Shown here: piece after piece, positions 43,348 to 52,334 of the stretch
Position numbering within the stretch: the stretch's first letter is position 1
Layout: the number at the start of each line of letters is the position of its first letter
The notes under the pieces: generated by a model
Told to the model about the DNA's origin: nothing
The model's input: the letters and a program-made list of their open reading frames with translations, nothing else
Databases searched by the model: none
Translations under genes and position numbers: made by a program
Origin: Lachnospiraceae bacterium 28-4
Lineage (GTDB): Bacteria > Bacillota > Clostridia > Lachnospirales > Lachnospiraceae
DNA length: 64,000 bases
Direction of reading: 5' to 3'
Assembly (NCBI GenBank): GCA_000403275.2
Contig: KE159598.1
Coordinates: 1,473,722-1,537,721, forward strand

Positions 43348-43389
43348 ATTTCCTCCCTTCTCTCATTTTCAAAACTAATTGTTGATTAC

Positions 43390-43418
43390 AGTATATCACT
43401 CCCCGGGCATAAAGTCTA
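43390..43418 (-). promoter_or_regulatory. Promoter for the heptad-repeat protein
   Basis: On the minus strand TAGACT, 17 bp and TATACT lie about 43 bp upstream of the start codon at 43347. Confidence 0.55.
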
Positions 43419-43491
43419 TTCCATTGTTAAAAAAAGACCGCCAAAGTTCTTTTTTATCACTTACCACAAAGCAAAATACATTATTTCGCCC

Positions 43492-43522
43492 AAAAAAATG
43501 CCCAAGCCATACGCCCGGGCAT
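43492..43522 (-). terminator. Terminator after the secreted protein gene
   Basis: ATGCCCGGGC pairs with GCTTGGGCAT (10 bp, two G-U) and is followed by TTTTTTT on the minus strand, about 25 bp after the stop at 43547. Confidence 0.88.
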
Positions 43523-43546
43523 CTTTTCCTATTCTTCTATCATATA

Positions 43547-44698
43547 TTACGGATTAATCACTACTGCGTACGTCCCAAAAGCCGTTGCATTGATCGTAAT
43601 TGTCGCATTGTTCGTATCAATATCTTCGAAGAGAGCTGGTGTCCCGTCCGGGTTCAGGCACAGGATGGAATAACTATGTCCTGCGTTTGCCAGTGAACCG
43701 GGCAAACCAAAGGTTATCGTAACCGGCGCTGCCGTATTGCGGACATTCGTAATTACACCGGCTTTTGTAATCGTGTATAAATCAACATTGAGATATGCCA
43801 CAACGCTTCTGCCGCCTGTCTCTGCAACTGCTTTCAAAGCATCCTTCATCTCTCTGTCGCGGCTGTCGCAAATATACGTTCTTACGTTCGCACCAGCTGC
43901 CACGTCTGCTTCGCTGAGCCCTGCTGCTGCCGCCACTGTTGCAAGCGGAGACGTTACTGCAACATTGTTCATGGATGTCGCCGTGTAAATACCGCCTACC
44001 GTAGAAGCTCCTGCATTTCCAGCTGCTCCGCCATTGCCAGCAGGTGCTGCCGCTCCACCGCCGCCACCTCCTGCTGCCGGTGCGGGATTGGACGAACCGC
44101 CGGAAGAACTGGAACCGTTATTGGAATTGCCGCCGGAGCCTTCATTGGAATCACCGCCGCCAGGGTTAGTAGATGGGCCAGTAGGTCTCTCTGCTATCGG
44201 CGTAGTCAATGATTCTTTCTTGCTAAACTCGAAGGATTGTTTTTTTTCTTCGTATCCTACTACATTGGGGTCATTGGCGCTAACGCTGATATTATAGTAA
44301 GCAAGACCATTTACCACTTCGCATGAAGGCATATAATTTGCATCAAAGCATGGCTCAACTGTAAACGTTCCTGTATATTCCATTTGATTTTCTAAGGAAA
44401 TATTGGAAACCCCTTCAAATCCATCAATATAAATATCCGCTGAAAACATATCTATACTTTCAAGACCTACCGGTGTTCCCTCTTCATTTTTTGGCGTTAA
44501 AGTCACTTTGATAGTTACCTGGTCTCCTGCGTTTACATTAGTAACTGGATTTCCCGCAGCATCAAAAAACTGAATCGCCACATCGACGGTAGCACCTTCC
44601 GACGCATTCGCGCTTGCAACCTTCATAATCACAGGTATGCAGACAGCCAGCGTCAATACTGTCATCAAAACTTTTTTTATAAAACTTTTCAATTCCAT
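43547..44698 (-). CDS. Secreted low-complexity protein of unknown function
   Basis: 383 residues from the ATG at 44698, which has GGAGGAG six bases upstream and a signal peptide (MELKSFIKKVLMTVLTLAVC to about ANA-S at residue 33). Residues about 35-160 look like a beta-sandwich surface domain (VDVAIQFFDAAGNPVTNVNA, VTIKVTLTPKNEEG). A flexible Gly/Ser/Asn/Ala linker follows, then a C-terminal domain of about 140 residues with strands such as VRTYICDSRDREMKDALKAV and TFGLPGSLANAGHSYSI. There is no sortase motif or membrane anchor, so it is probably released or held non-covalently. It has a long, complex leader. Confidence 0.8.
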   Translation of the reverse strand: MELKSFIKKVLMTVLTLAVCIPVIMKVASANASEGATVDVAIQFFDAAGNPVTNVNAGDQVTIKVTLTPKNEEGTPVGLESIDMFSADIYIDGFEGVSNISLENQMEYTGTFTVEPCFDANYMPSCEVVNGLAYYNISVSANDPNVVGYEEKKQSFEFSKKESLTTPIAERPTGPSTNPGGGDSNEGSGGNSNNGSSSSGGSSNPAPAAGGGGGGAAAPAGNGGAAGNAGASTVGGIYTATSMNNVAVTSPLATVAAAAGLSEADVAAGANVRTYICDSRDREMKDALKAVAETGGRSVVAYLNVDLYTITKAGVITNVRNTAAPVTITFGLPGSLANAGHSYSILCLNPDGTPALFEDIDTNNATITINATAFGTYAVVINP

Positions 44699-44753
44699 CT
44701 TTATCTCCTCCTTACCTATTAAGTAATCGCTCAATACAGTTTCATCCATTTCA

Positions 44754-44777
44754 CCCCCCCCCGATAAAAAATCGGGG
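44754..44777 (-). promoter_or_regulatory. G-tract and hairpin in the leader of the secreted protein gene
   Basis: In mRNA sense the sequence is a stem CCCCGAT / ATCGGGG with a T-rich loop, running directly into a tract of nine G. It lies about 56 nt before the start codon. The G9 tract is the longest G/C homopolymer I saw here and could slip during replication or affect translation. Confidence 0.5.
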
Positions 44778-44825
44778 CAAATGAACCTAACGGAAAATCG
44801 ATAAAATTAAAAAGTAAATTCCCTG

Positions 44826-44879
44826 CTACTTCTTTCCTTTTATCCTCTCATCCTTAGGAAAAAACTCTTTTTCGCGCAT
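44826..44879 (-). CDS. Possible leader peptide, 17 residues
   Basis: Sequence MREKEFFPKDERIKGKK followed by TAG. AAGGAGG touches the ATG with no spacer, which makes initiation doubtful. It lies downstream of the TTGCAG-TAAATT promoter and upstream of the G-tract hairpin. I list it because leader peptides in such positions can control attenuation, but conservation is untested. Confidence 0.3.
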   Translation of the reverse strand: MREKEFFPKDERIKGKK

Positions 44880-44960
44880 CCTCCTTCCTTAATATTAGGG
44901 AGTGATAAACCTGTCAGAATATTGAATTCATCTGTTTTCTGTAAGATTACCTTTGTAAAT

Positions 44961-44989
44961 AATTTACCATATGCTGATATTCCCTGCAA
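44961..44989 (-). promoter_or_regulatory. Likely main promoter of the secreted protein gene
   Basis: On the minus strand TTGCAG, 17 bp and TAAATT lie about 260 bp upstream of the start codon, leaving a long 5' leader. Confidence 0.5.
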
Positions 44990-45050
44990 GTCCTATTTTG
45001 TAAGGGATTTCCATTTCACCTTCTATTTTGCCCTGTTAAATCATTGGTTC

Positions 45051-45107
45051 AAAAAAACGAAATACCAAATATAGTTCATTCACTGTCGTGGAATCTATAT
45101 CTGGTAT
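45051..45107 (-). terminator. Terminator-like hairpin upstream of the secreted protein gene
   Basis: A 13-bp stem (ATACCAGATATAG with CTATATTTGGTAT, one G-U) is followed within a few bases by TTTTTTT on the minus strand. It lies only about 33 bp below a -10 box at 45140-45145, so a transcript from there would be about 80 nt. Confidence 0.65.
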
Positions 45108-45120
45108 CCCAAAAACATTT

Positions 45121-45145
45121 TAAACGTTTACGTAAAATTATTATA
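45121..45145 (-). promoter_or_regulatory. -10 box with overlapping palindromic operator candidate
   Basis: A consensus TATAAT (minus, 45140-45145) is followed by two overlapping perfect palindromes, TTTACGTAAA (45127-45136) and TAAACGTTTA (45121-45130). The central ACGT and CG steps resemble LacI-family operators. The -35 region is weak. Confidence 0.45.
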
Positions 45146-45225
45146 CCATTTTTAAAAATATAATATAATGTAACTGGTCATACAAAATTTTTATATTACT
45201 TTGGCTGCCATCGGCAATAACCGCA

Positions 45226-45254
45226 TGGACTTCGCTTATAAGGTGTGGTACAAT
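45226..45254 (+). promoter_or_regulatory. Promoter for aroC
   Basis: TGGACT, 17 bp and TACAAT precede aroC by 69 bp. A short hairpin (TGCGC-TGAT-GCGCA) lies just after the -10, at the expected 5' end of the message; a similar module precedes the lactonase-like gene. Confidence 0.55.
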
Positions 45255-45323
45255 GAATTGCGCTGATGCGCAGACACAGCTATTTTGCAAATTCACCTAT
45301 TATAATATAGAAGGAGGCCATTT

Positions 45324-46424
45324 ATGTCCGGTTCCACATTCGGTACTTTTTTTAAAATATCTACCTGGGGCGAATCCCACGGGAAGGCGCTTGGCGTGGT
45401 AATTGACGGCTGTCCTGCGGGGCTTCCTCTTGTTGAGGAAGATATCCAGCAATATTTGGACAGGCGTAAGCCAGGGCAAACCAATATTTCTACTCCCCGG
45501 AAGGAGGATGACCTTGTGGAAATCCTCTCCGGTACGTTCGAAGGACTTACCACAGGTACGCCCATTTCCCTCATTGTCAGGAATACTTCCCAAAAATCCC
45601 GGGATTACAGCGAAATCGCTTCCTATTACCGTCCCGGCCACGCAGATTATACTTTTGACCGGAAATACGGCTTCCGCGACTACCGAGGGGGCGGACGCTC
45701 TTCGGGCAGGGAGACCATCGGAAGGGTTGCCGCAGGAGCAATCGCGGCCAAAGTTCTGAAAGAACTCGGAATACACATCCTAACCTATACAAAATCCATC
45801 GGCCCTATCCGCATCAATCCCGATGCCTTTGATCAAGAAGCCATCCGCAATACTTCCACCTGTATGCCCGATTATCAGGCAGATCAGGAAGCTAATGCAT
45901 ATCTGGCCTCCTGTATGGCGGACAAAGATTCGGCGGGCGGCGTCATTGAATGCCGTATCCAGGGAGTACCCGTCGGAATCGGAGATCCCGTCTTCGAAAA
46001 ACTGGATGCCAACCTGGCAAAAGCTATGATGTCTATCGGTGCGATAAAAGCTTTTGAAATCGGCGACGGTGTTCAGGTCAGTACAGCTAACGGTTCTTCC
46101 AACAACGATTTTTTCCTTTCCGAAAATGGGAAAATCGGAAAGAAAACCAACCATGCCGGCGGTATTTTAGGCGGTATCAGCGACGGCTCGGAAATCGTCC
46201 TGCGCGCCTATGTCAAGCCTACTCCTTCTATTTTCCAAGAGCAGGAAACCGTAAACCGGAACGGGGAAAATATCCATATCCAAATAAAAGGAAGACACGA
46301 TCCCATCATCGTCCCCCGCGCTGTCGTCGTCGTCGAAGCGATGACTGCCCTTACGCTGGCGGATGCCATGATAGGAAATATGTCTTCCCGTATTTCTTAC
46401 CTGAAAGATTTTTATAAAACTTGA
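45324..46424 (+). CDS. aroC: Chorismate synthase
   Basis: 366 residues. It has [20 protein letters not shown] at the start, [20 protein letters not shown] (FMN and substrate binding), the ISDGSEI and [13 protein letters not shown] regions, and ends with the helix [12 protein letters not shown]. It converts EPSP to chorismate, the last common step for aromatic amino acids and folate. AGAAGGAGG lies upstream of the ATG. No other aro gene is in the window. It converges with the lactonase-like gene. Confidence 0.97.
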   Translation: MSGSTFGTFFKISTWGESHGKALGVVIDGCPAGLPLVEEDIQQYLDRRKPGQTNISTPRKEDDLVEILSGTFEGLTTGTPISLIVRNTSQKSRDYSEIASYYRPGHADYTFDRKYGFRDYRGGGRSSGRETIGRVAAGAIAAKVLKELGIHILTYTKSIGPIRINPDAFDQEAIRNTSTCMPDYQADQEANAYLASCMADKDSAGGVIECRIQGVPVGIGDPVFEKLDANLAKAMMSIGAIKAFEIGDGVQVSTANGSSNNDFFLSENGKIGKKTNHAGGILGGISDGSEIVLRAYVKPTPSIFQEQETVNRNGENIHIQIKGRHDPIIVPRAVVVVEAMTALTLADAMIGNMSSRISYLKDFYKT

Positions 46425-46461
46425 AGCAAAAATACCAAGCATGTGCTTTTGCGAACGCGAA

Positions 46462-47517
46462 CTATATTTTATGGAATATAATACAATTCGGTTTATCCAC
46501 CTTAACTTCCGGCCCATTCATGACAAGAAGCCCTTTTTCCATATCCACATTGAAAAATGTCATCGTGTCTGATTCGTGATTCAAAGACACCAAATGCCTG
46601 TTGTCCGGGAAAAGGGCGGCATCCTTCGGATAATCGCCGCTGATCGGCAGACAAAGCACCTTCTTCAGCAGACCGCTCTCATGCCCTATCCGGTAAAGCA
46701 CCACGCTGTTATCTCCTGCGTTGGAACTTACCATATAATGGTAATCCGTAGAAAAATTAAGGGCGCTGGCCGCAGAACCGCTGGCATGATAATCGTTCAG
46801 CGTGGAAATATTCTGTAATTTTTCAAATTCCGGGTTATTGTTCACTTCCCGGTATCCGTATACGTCAATATAATTTTTCAATTCATGGACAATGTAAAGC
46901 AGCGTACCGTCCGGGGAAAATTTCAGGTGCCTGGGGGCTGATTCCTGTTCGCTCCTGATCACATCCGCCAGATGAAGGGTTCCTTTTTCATGGTTCAGCC
47001 TGTATACCTTTACATGATCCATACCAAGATCCGCCGCACAAAGATATTTGTTATCCCTCGTCATCTTTACGCAATTTACGTGGGGCCTGAAATTCCTCTC
47101 CGCAATGCTTCCCAGCCCTTTATGGAATATCTCATCCGTAATCTCTCCCGGCTTCCCATCTTCTCCCAGACGGAGTACCGTTATTTTTCCGTCATGATAT
47201 CCGGCCACGAAAAGGTATTTGTCTTCATAATCCGTCGATAAATAGCATCCTCTCATTCCGTTAATGGATGCATGGCCAAGCAGATCCAGTTCGCCATCCG
47301 GCAGTATTCGGTAAGACTCCACTCCAAAATCCGTAATAGAATAAAGATATTTTTTGTTATGGGAAATCGTTACATAAGAAGAATTCGTAATTTCTACCTG
47401 GTCTTTCTCAAGCAATCTCCCGTTTTCCATATCCACATCGTAAATCTTGATTCCATGGTTATCACCTTTCCCCATCGTGTAGGTTGAAACATACGCCACA
47501 TATTTTCCTTCACCCAT
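46462..47517 (-). CDS. Lactonase-family beta-propeller protein (6-phosphogluconolactonase-like)
   Basis: 351 residues, the length of a seven-bladed propeller of the Pgl/YbhE type. Typical repeats are AYVSTYTMGKGDNHGIKIYD at the start, KYLCAADLGMDHVKVYRL, APRHLKFSPDGTLLYIVHEL and FPDNRHLVSLNHESDTMTFF. These enzymes hydrolyse 6-phosphogluconolactone or related lactones. The catalytic residues of the family are less well marked here, so carbohydrate lactonase is a family-level call. There is no signal peptide. GGAGGG precedes the ATG. Confidence 0.82.
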   Translation of the reverse strand: MGEGKYVAYVSTYTMGKGDNHGIKIYDVDMENGRLLEKDQVEITNSSYVTISHNKKYLYSITDFGVESYRILPDGELDLLGHASINGMRGCYLSTDYEDKYLFVAGYHDGKITVLRLGEDGKPGEITDEIFHKGLGSIAERNFRPHVNCVKMTRDNKYLCAADLGMDHVKVYRLNHEKGTLHLADVIRSEQESAPRHLKFSPDGTLLYIVHELKNYIDVYGYREVNNNPEFEKLQNISTLNDYHASGSAASALNFSTDYHYMVSSNAGDNSVVLYRIGHESGLLKKVLCLPISGDYPKDAALFPDNRHLVSLNHESDTMTFFNVDMEKGLLVMNGPEVKVDKPNCIIFHKI

Positions 47518-47552
47518 CGGATCATCCCTCCATCTAAAATCAATCGCTTATT

Positions 47553-47637
47553 ACGCTTCAGCGCAATTTATTATATCTTGTCACCAATTTCCGCAGGAAA
47601 TTGATGACCTGCTTGCGCTTCAGCGCAATTCATTATA
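47553..47637 (-). repeat. Duplicated promoter-leader module upstream of the lactonase-like gene
   Basis: On the minus strand TATAATGAATTGCGCTGAAG (from 47637) and TATAATAAATTGCGCTGAAG (from 47575) are 62 bp apart. Each places a TTGCGC-TGAA-GCGCAA type hairpin just after a -10 box. A perfect CAATTTCC-GCA-GGAAATTG palindrome (47585-47603) lies between them. Confidence 0.6.
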
Positions 47638-47660
47638 CCACATTCCTACTTTTTTGTCAT
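47632..47660 (-). promoter_or_regulatory. Promoter for the lactonase-like gene
   Basis: On the minus strand ATGACA, 17 bp and TATAAT. It is divergent from the promoter of the XRE-cupin regulator, whose -35 begins 7 bp away. Confidence 0.7.
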
Positions 47661-47666
47661 TCCCTA

Positions 47667-47694
47667 TTGACATCCGTTCAACTCCTAGTATAAT
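47667..47694 (+). promoter_or_regulatory. Promoter for the XRE-cupin regulator (and perhaps pot genes)
   Basis: Consensus TTGACA and TATAAT with a 16-bp spacer, about 86 bp before the regulator start. Confidence 0.8.
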
Positions 47695-47708
47695 GGATAT
47701 CAGCGCTT

Positions 47709-47735
47709 GTTTAGTAAAAGTAAACTTTATGTTTA
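47709..47735 (+). promoter_or_regulatory. Operator candidate for the XRE-cupin regulator
   Basis: GTTTA, 7 bp, TAAAC, 5 bp, GTTTA: two overlapping inverted repeats that share the middle half-site. They lie 15-41 bp after the -10 box, a good position for self-repression. Confidence 0.45.
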
Positions 47736-47779
47736 TTATCATTTAATTCGCCGGTTATGGAAAGAACGTGGAGAGCTAT

Positions 47780-48322
47780 ATGAAAATAGGAAACAGACTA
47801 AAGGAACTGCGAATACAAAAAGGGCTTACCCAGGAGGAACTCGCTGACCGCTGCGAGCTGTCCAAGGGCTTTATTTCCCAGCTGGAACGGGATCTTACTT
47901 CTCCCTCCATTGCAACGCTGGTGGATATCCTCCAATGCCTGGGCACGGATATCCGGGAATTTTTTTCCGAAAGTCCCAAAGAAGAACAGATCGTTTTCCA
48001 CGATTCGGACTATTTTGAAAAAGTGGACGAGGAGCTGGGCAACACAGTGGAATGGATTATTCCAAATGCCCAGAAAAATATTATGGAACCGATACGGCTT
48101 ACTTTAAAGCCCGGCGGTTCCACCTATCCCGACAACCCCCATGAGGGGGAAGAATTCGGTTATGTTTTGTCGGGAAGTATCACGATTGTCGTGGGCAAAA
48201 AAACAATACGGGCTAAAAAGGGAGAGTCTTTTTACTTTATCCCTAATACCACCCATTACATAGAAGCAAGCCCCAAAACCGGAGCCGTCCTTTTATGGGT
48301 CAGCTCGCCACCCAGCTTTTGA
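47780..48322 (+). CDS. XRE-family regulator with C-terminal cupin domain
   Basis: 180 residues from the ATG at 47780 (GGAGAG upstream); a GTG at 47768 is an alternative. The N-terminal HTH is [40 protein letters not shown], then [15 protein letters not shown]. The C-terminal half is a cupin barrel with [35 protein letters not shown]. This is the PuuR-like architecture, which in E. coli controls putrescine genes. It lies 55 bp upstream of potA on the same strand and most likely regulates the pot operon, perhaps by sensing a polyamine or related ligand in the cupin. Confidence 0.92.
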   Translation: MKIGNRLKELRIQKGLTQEELADRCELSKGFISQLERDLTSPSIATLVDILQCLGTDIREFFSESPKEEQIVFHDSDYFEKVDEELGNTVEWIIPNAQKNIMEPIRLTLKPGGSTYPDNPHEGEEFGYVLSGSITIVVGKKTIRAKKGESFYFIPNTTHYIEASPKTGAVLLWVSSPPSF

Positions 48323-48377
48323 TGGCTGCTGCGGCTATTTTTTACGTAAGAATATTCATATACCGGAGGTATTTGAA

Positions 48378-49451
48378 ATGAATAAAGAATTAATTAACCT
48401 TGTTGACATATCCAAAGCCTTTGACGGTGAAACGGTACTGGATGAATTGAACCTGAACATTCATGAAAATGAATTCCTTACTCTCCTGGGTCCCAGCGGC
48501 TGCGGTAAAACTACGACGCTGCGCATCCTGGGAGGCTTTGTCACCCCTGACAAGGGACGCGTTATTTTCGACGGCAAAGATATTACAAATCTTCCGCCGA
48601 ACAAACGCCAGCTCAATACCGTATTCCAAAAATATGCATTATTCTCGCATATGAATATCGCGGAAAATATTGCCTTCGGCCTGAAAATTAAAAACAAACC
48701 AAAAACTTACATAGACGACAAAATCAAATATGCTTTAAAACTGGTCAACCTGGAAGGCTTCGAAAAACGTATGCCAGATTCCCTGAGCGGCGGCCAGCAG
48801 CAGCGTATCGCTATCGCCAGGGCTATCGTAAACGAACCGAAAGTGCTTCTCCTGGACGAACCTCTCGGCGCCCTGGATCTGAAGCTGCGCCAGGATATGC
48901 AGTATGAATTGATCCGTCTGAAAAATCAACTGGGCATTACCTTTATCTATGTAACCCACGATCAGGAAGAAGCCCTTACCATGTCCGATACGATCGTTGT
49001 CATGAATCAAGGCTATATTCAGCAGATCGGAACGCCCGAAACAATATACAATGAACCGGAAAATGCTTTTGTCGCCGATTTTATCGGAGACAGCAATATT
49101 ATCGACGCCGTTATGCTGGAGGACCGCCTGGTTTCCATTCTCGATACCAGGTTCCACTGTGTGGATACCGGTTTCGGCCGCAATCAGCCGGTAGATGTTG
49201 TCATACGGCCGGAGGACGTGGAACTTACGGCTCCCGCCGACGGTATTTTAAAAGGAACCGTTACCCATCTTATTTTCAAGGGAGTCCATTACGAAATGGA
49301 AGTAACGGCAAACGGTTTTGAATGGCTGGTGCATTCTACAGGCATGTTCCCGGTGGGAACGGAAGTCGGGATCAAAGTGGATCCTTTTAACATTCAGATC
49401 ATGAACAAACCAGCATCGGAAGACGAGGAGGCAGCAGGAATTGAAGAATAG
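48378..49451 (+). CDS. potA: Spermidine/putrescine ABC transporter, ATP-binding subunit
   Basis: 357 residues. The nucleotide-binding domain has Walker [11 protein letters not shown]-loop [11 protein letters not shown]-loop [10 protein letters not shown], Walker [13 protein letters not shown] and H-loop YVTHDQEEA. The C-terminal TOBE-like domain has [12 protein letters not shown]. It drives polyamine import with PotB, PotC and PotD. CGGAGG precedes the ATG. Its 3' end overlaps potB by 11 bp, so expression is coupled. Confidence 0.95.
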   Translation: MNKELINLVDISKAFDGETVLDELNLNIHENEFLTLLGPSGCGKTTTLRILGGFVTPDKGRVIFDGKDITNLPPNKRQLNTVFQKYALFSHMNIAENIAFGLKIKNKPKTYIDDKIKYALKLVNLEGFEKRMPDSLSGGQQQRIAIARAIVNEPKVLLLDEPLGALDLKLRQDMQYELIRLKNQLGITFIYVTHDQEEALTMSDTIVVMNQGYIQQIGTPETIYNEPENAFVADFIGDSNIIDAVMLEDRLVSILDTRFHCVDTGFGRNQPVDVVIRPEDVELTAPADGILKGTVTHLIFKGVHYEMEVTANGFEWLVHSTGMFPVGTEVGIKVDPFNIQIMNKPASEDEEAAGIEE

Positions 49452-50262
49452 CAGATTAAAATTACTTTCTTCACCTTATATCGTTTGGGCGGTCATTTTT
49501 ATTATCGTCCCTCTGGGAATGGTATTCTATTATGGCCTGACGGATAAAACGGGGGCCTTTACTTTGGACAATATTATGGCGATGATGAGCGAAGAACACG
49601 CCAAGGCTTTATGGATATCTCTTGGATTGTCCTTGCTCAGTACGGCGGTCTGCTTTTTTCTCGCCTATCCTTTGGCTATGATACTCGCCCATATGAATGT
49701 GAACCAGCATAGCTTTATCGTATTGATTTTCATCCTTCCCATGTGGATGAACTTTTTACTGCGTACTCTGGCATGGCAGACACTGTTGGAAAAAACAGGA
49801 GTAATCAACAACATCCTCTCCTTTTTTCATCTGCCCGCGCTGAATATTATCAACACGCCTTATGCGATCGTTCTCGGCATGGTATATAACTTTCTGCCCT
49901 TTATGGTGCTGCCGATTTATAACGCCCTTGTCAAGATCGATCCCAATGTAGTAAATGCCGCCAAAGACCTGGGGGCGAATAATATACAAACCTTTTTTAA
50001 AATCACGCTCCCGCTGTCCATCCCCGGCATCATCAGCGGCATCACCATGGTATTTATTCCTGCCCTCACTACCTTTGTCATCAGCAAATTGCTGGGCGGA
50101 AGCAAAATACTCCTGATCGGTAACGTGATCGAAGAAGAATTTACCCAAGCGGGCAACTGGCATCTGGGCAGCGGCCTTTCCATCGTATTGATGATTTTTA
50201 TCCTGATCAATATGGCGGCTTCCGCTATCTTCGATAAAGATGGGGAAGGAGGTCTTTTATGA
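49441..50262 (+). CDS. potB: Spermidine/putrescine ABC transporter permease
   Basis: 273 residues starting with TTG, with GAGGAGG upstream inside potA. Six membrane helices. The ABC permease EAA motif appears as [20 protein letters not shown] followed by LPLSIPGI. It forms the channel with PotC. The start overlaps potA and its stop overlaps the potC ATG by four bases. Confidence 0.94.
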   Translation: MKNSRLKLLSSPYIVWAVIFIIVPLGMVFYYGLTDKTGAFTLDNIMAMMSEEHAKALWISLGLSLLSTAVCFFLAYPLAMILAHMNVNQHSFIVLIFILPMWMNFLLRTLAWQTLLEKTGVINNILSFFHLPALNIINTPYAIVLGMVYNFLPFMVLPIYNALVKIDPNVVNAAKDLGANNIQTFFKITLPLSIPGIISGITMVFIPALTTFVISKLLGGSKILLIGNVIEEEFTQAGNWHLGSGLSIVLMIFILINMAASAIFDKDGEGGLL

Positions 50263-51041
50263 TGAAAACCACGGCAAAAAAAATATATATCATACTGATC
50301 TTTATTTTTCTTTATGCGCCCATCGCGACTCTTATGGTATTTTCTTTTAATAAGAGCCGCACGCGGGCAAAATGGGGCGGATTTACCTTTCAATGGTATC
50401 TGTCGCTCCTGGGGAACAGGGAAATTATGAATGCCCTATGGAATACGCTTTTTATTGCCCTGGTTTCCTCTCTTTCCGCCGTCGTGATCGGCACAGTGGC
50501 ATGTATCGCGATCAACAATATGACGAAACGCAAGCGTACCGTTATCATGGGCATCACCAATATACCGATGCTGAATGCGGATATTGTCACGGGTATCTCG
50601 CTGATGCTCCTTTTCATCAGCCTTGGATTTAAGTTTGGTCTGGGAACAATTCTTCTGTCCCATATCACTTTTAATATCCCTTACGTTATCCTGTGCGTCA
50701 TGCCGCGGATGAGACAGCTCAATCCAAGCACATACGAAGCTGCCCTGGACCTTGGGGCCTCTCCCGTCCATGCCTTTTTCAAAGTGGTGTTTCCTGATAT
50801 TCTTCCCGGCGTACTGTCGGGCTTCCTGATGGCATTTACAATGTCCCTGGACGATTTTATCATCACCCATTTTACAAAAGGAGCCGGAGTGGACACTTTA
50901 TCCACCAAGATCTATACCGAAGTAAAAAAGGGCATTAAACCGGAAATGTACGCCCTTTCCACCATTATTTTTGTCACGGTGCTTCTTCTTCTGTTTCTTG
51001 TCAATAAGGCACCGAAGGAAAAAAACGAAAGGAGAATCTAA
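50259..51041 (+). CDS. potC: Spermidine/putrescine ABC transporter permease
   Basis: 260 residues, six membrane helices. The EAA loop reads TYEAALDLGASPVHAFFKVV followed by FPDILPGV, and SLDDFIITHFTKGAG near the C-terminus is typical of PotC. GGAAGGAGG lies six bases upstream of the ATG. It overlaps potB and ends 1 bp before potD. Confidence 0.95.
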   Translation: MMKTTAKKIYIILIFIFLYAPIATLMVFSFNKSRTRAKWGGFTFQWYLSLLGNREIMNALWNTLFIALVSSLSAVVIGTVACIAINNMTKRKRTVIMGITNIPMLNADIVTGISLMLLFISLGFKFGLGTILLSHITFNIPYVILCVMPRMRQLNPSTYEAALDLGASPVHAFFKVVFPDILPGVLSGFLMAFTMSLDDFIITHFTKGAGVDTLSTKIYTEVKKGIKPEMYALSTIIFVTVLLLLFLVNKAPKEKNERRI

Positions 51042-51042
51042 A

Positions 51043-52101
51043 ATGAAAAAAATATTTCTTTTATCTGTATGTTCCGCCATCCTTTTATCGCTGGCAGCCT
51101 GCGGCAACTCTTCTTCCGGTGAAAATGGAGAAGTTATCGTCTATAACTGGGGGGAATATCTTGATCCGGAAGCTATCGCCTTATTCGAAGAAGAAACGGG
51201 AATCAAAGTAATCTATGATGAATTTGAAACCAATGAGATCATGTATCCCAAGGTGGAAGCAGGGGCGACAGAATATGATGTCATCTGTCCTTCTGACTAC
51301 ATGATCCAGAAAATGTTGGAAAACGACTTGTTAGCCGAACTTAATTTTGACAACCTACCCAACGCAAAGGCCAACATCGGCGCGTCTTATTGGGAACAAT
51401 CCAAAGAATTTGATCCTGAAAATAAATACTCCGTTCCTTACTGCTGGGGAACCGTGGGAATCCTTTACAATAAAACTATGGTGGACGGAACGATCGACAG
51501 CTGGAGTGTTCTCTGGGATGAAAAATACAAAGACAATATTTTGATGCAGGACTCCGTCCGCGACGCTTTCATGGTCGGCTTAAAGCTGAACGGCTTTTCC
51601 ATGAACTCCGTTGATGCAGGGGAACTGGAAACGGCAAAAAATTCCCTGATCGAGCAAAAGCCTCTTGTTCAGGCATATGTTGTAGACCAAGTACGTGATA
51701 AAATGATCGGCAACGAAGCGGCTATCGGCGTCATCTATTCCGGCGAAGCCATTTATACCCAAAGGGAAAACCCTGATTTGGAATATGTAATCCCCAAAGA
51801 AGGCACCAACGTATGGATCGATTCCTGGGTCATCCCCAAAAACGCTCCTAACAAAGAAAACGGCGAAAAATTCATCGATTTCATGTGCCGCCCGGAAATT
51901 GCCCTTATGAACTTTGAGTATATCACCTACTCCACCCCCAACGACGCGGCCAGAGCATTAATTGAAGACGATGATATCCGCAACTCGACGATCGCCTTCC
52001 CCGACCTCTCCCAATACCAGAATCTGGAAACTTTCCAATACTTGGGGGAAGATGCTGACCGCCTCTATAACGATTTGTGGAAGGAAATAAAGTCTGAATA
52101 A
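51043..52101 (+). CDS. potD: Spermidine/putrescine-binding lipoprotein
   Basis: 352 residues from the ATG at 51043 (AAAGGAG upstream). The lipoprotein signal is FLLSVCSAILLSLAAC with Cys20 as the lipid site. The mature protein begins with the PotD-type VIVYNWGEYLDPEAI and has KVIYDEFETNEIMYPKV, DVICPSDYMIQKM and PYCWGTVGILYN. It captures polyamines outside the membrane for PotBC. It is the last gene of the operon; a long inverted repeat begins 11 nt after its stop. Confidence 0.95.
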   Translation: MKKIFLLSVCSAILLSLAACGNSSSGENGEVIVYNWGEYLDPEAIALFEEETGIKVIYDEFETNEIMYPKVEAGATEYDVICPSDYMIQKMLENDLLAELNFDNLPNAKANIGASYWEQSKEFDPENKYSVPYCWGTVGILYNKTMVDGTIDSWSVLWDEKYKDNILMQDSVRDAFMVGLKLNGFSMNSVDAGELETAKNSLIEQKPLVQAYVVDQVRDKMIGNEAAIGVIYSGEAIYTQRENPDLEYVIPKEGTNVWIDSWVIPKNAPNKENGEKFIDFMCRPEIALMNFEYITYSTPNDAARALIEDDDIRNSTIAFPDLSQYQNLETFQYLGEDADRLYNDLWKEIKSE

Positions 52102-52112
52102 GGGGATTAGGG

Positions 52113-52334
52113 AAAATAAAAGATAACGGCCCGGGCAGGAGTCCGGCGGACTGGTTTAAAAAAGATGGTGCAAAAGACTTTTGCACGATGGAGATGAGAC
52201 TTAAAATCGTGGAAGCCAATGCTGAACACGATTTCGCTTTCAAAGGCTCATCAGAATGTATCGTGCAGTGTCTTTGCACCACTTTTTTTAAACCAGTCCG
52301 CCGGACTCCTGCCCGGGCCGTTATCTTTTATTTT
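52113..52334. repeat. Long inverted repeat between potD and proA (LIR-3), likely giant terminator
   Basis: Perfect 51-bp arms (52113-52163 and 52284-52334) are followed inward by imperfect pairing including GGTGCAAA / TTTGCACC and an apical AAATCGTG / CACGATTT hairpin (52204-52234). On the plus strand the structure ends in TTTTATTTTTTTT. It lies between convergent genes, 11 nt after the potD stop and 41 nt from the proA stop. The central hairpins do not resemble those of LIR-1 and LIR-2. Confidence 0.92.

Noticed and set aside
46425-46461. Weak hairpin between aroC and the lactonase-like gene as a terminator
   Set aside because: The inner stem AAGCA/TGCTT is only 5 bp and no T tract follows; not supported.
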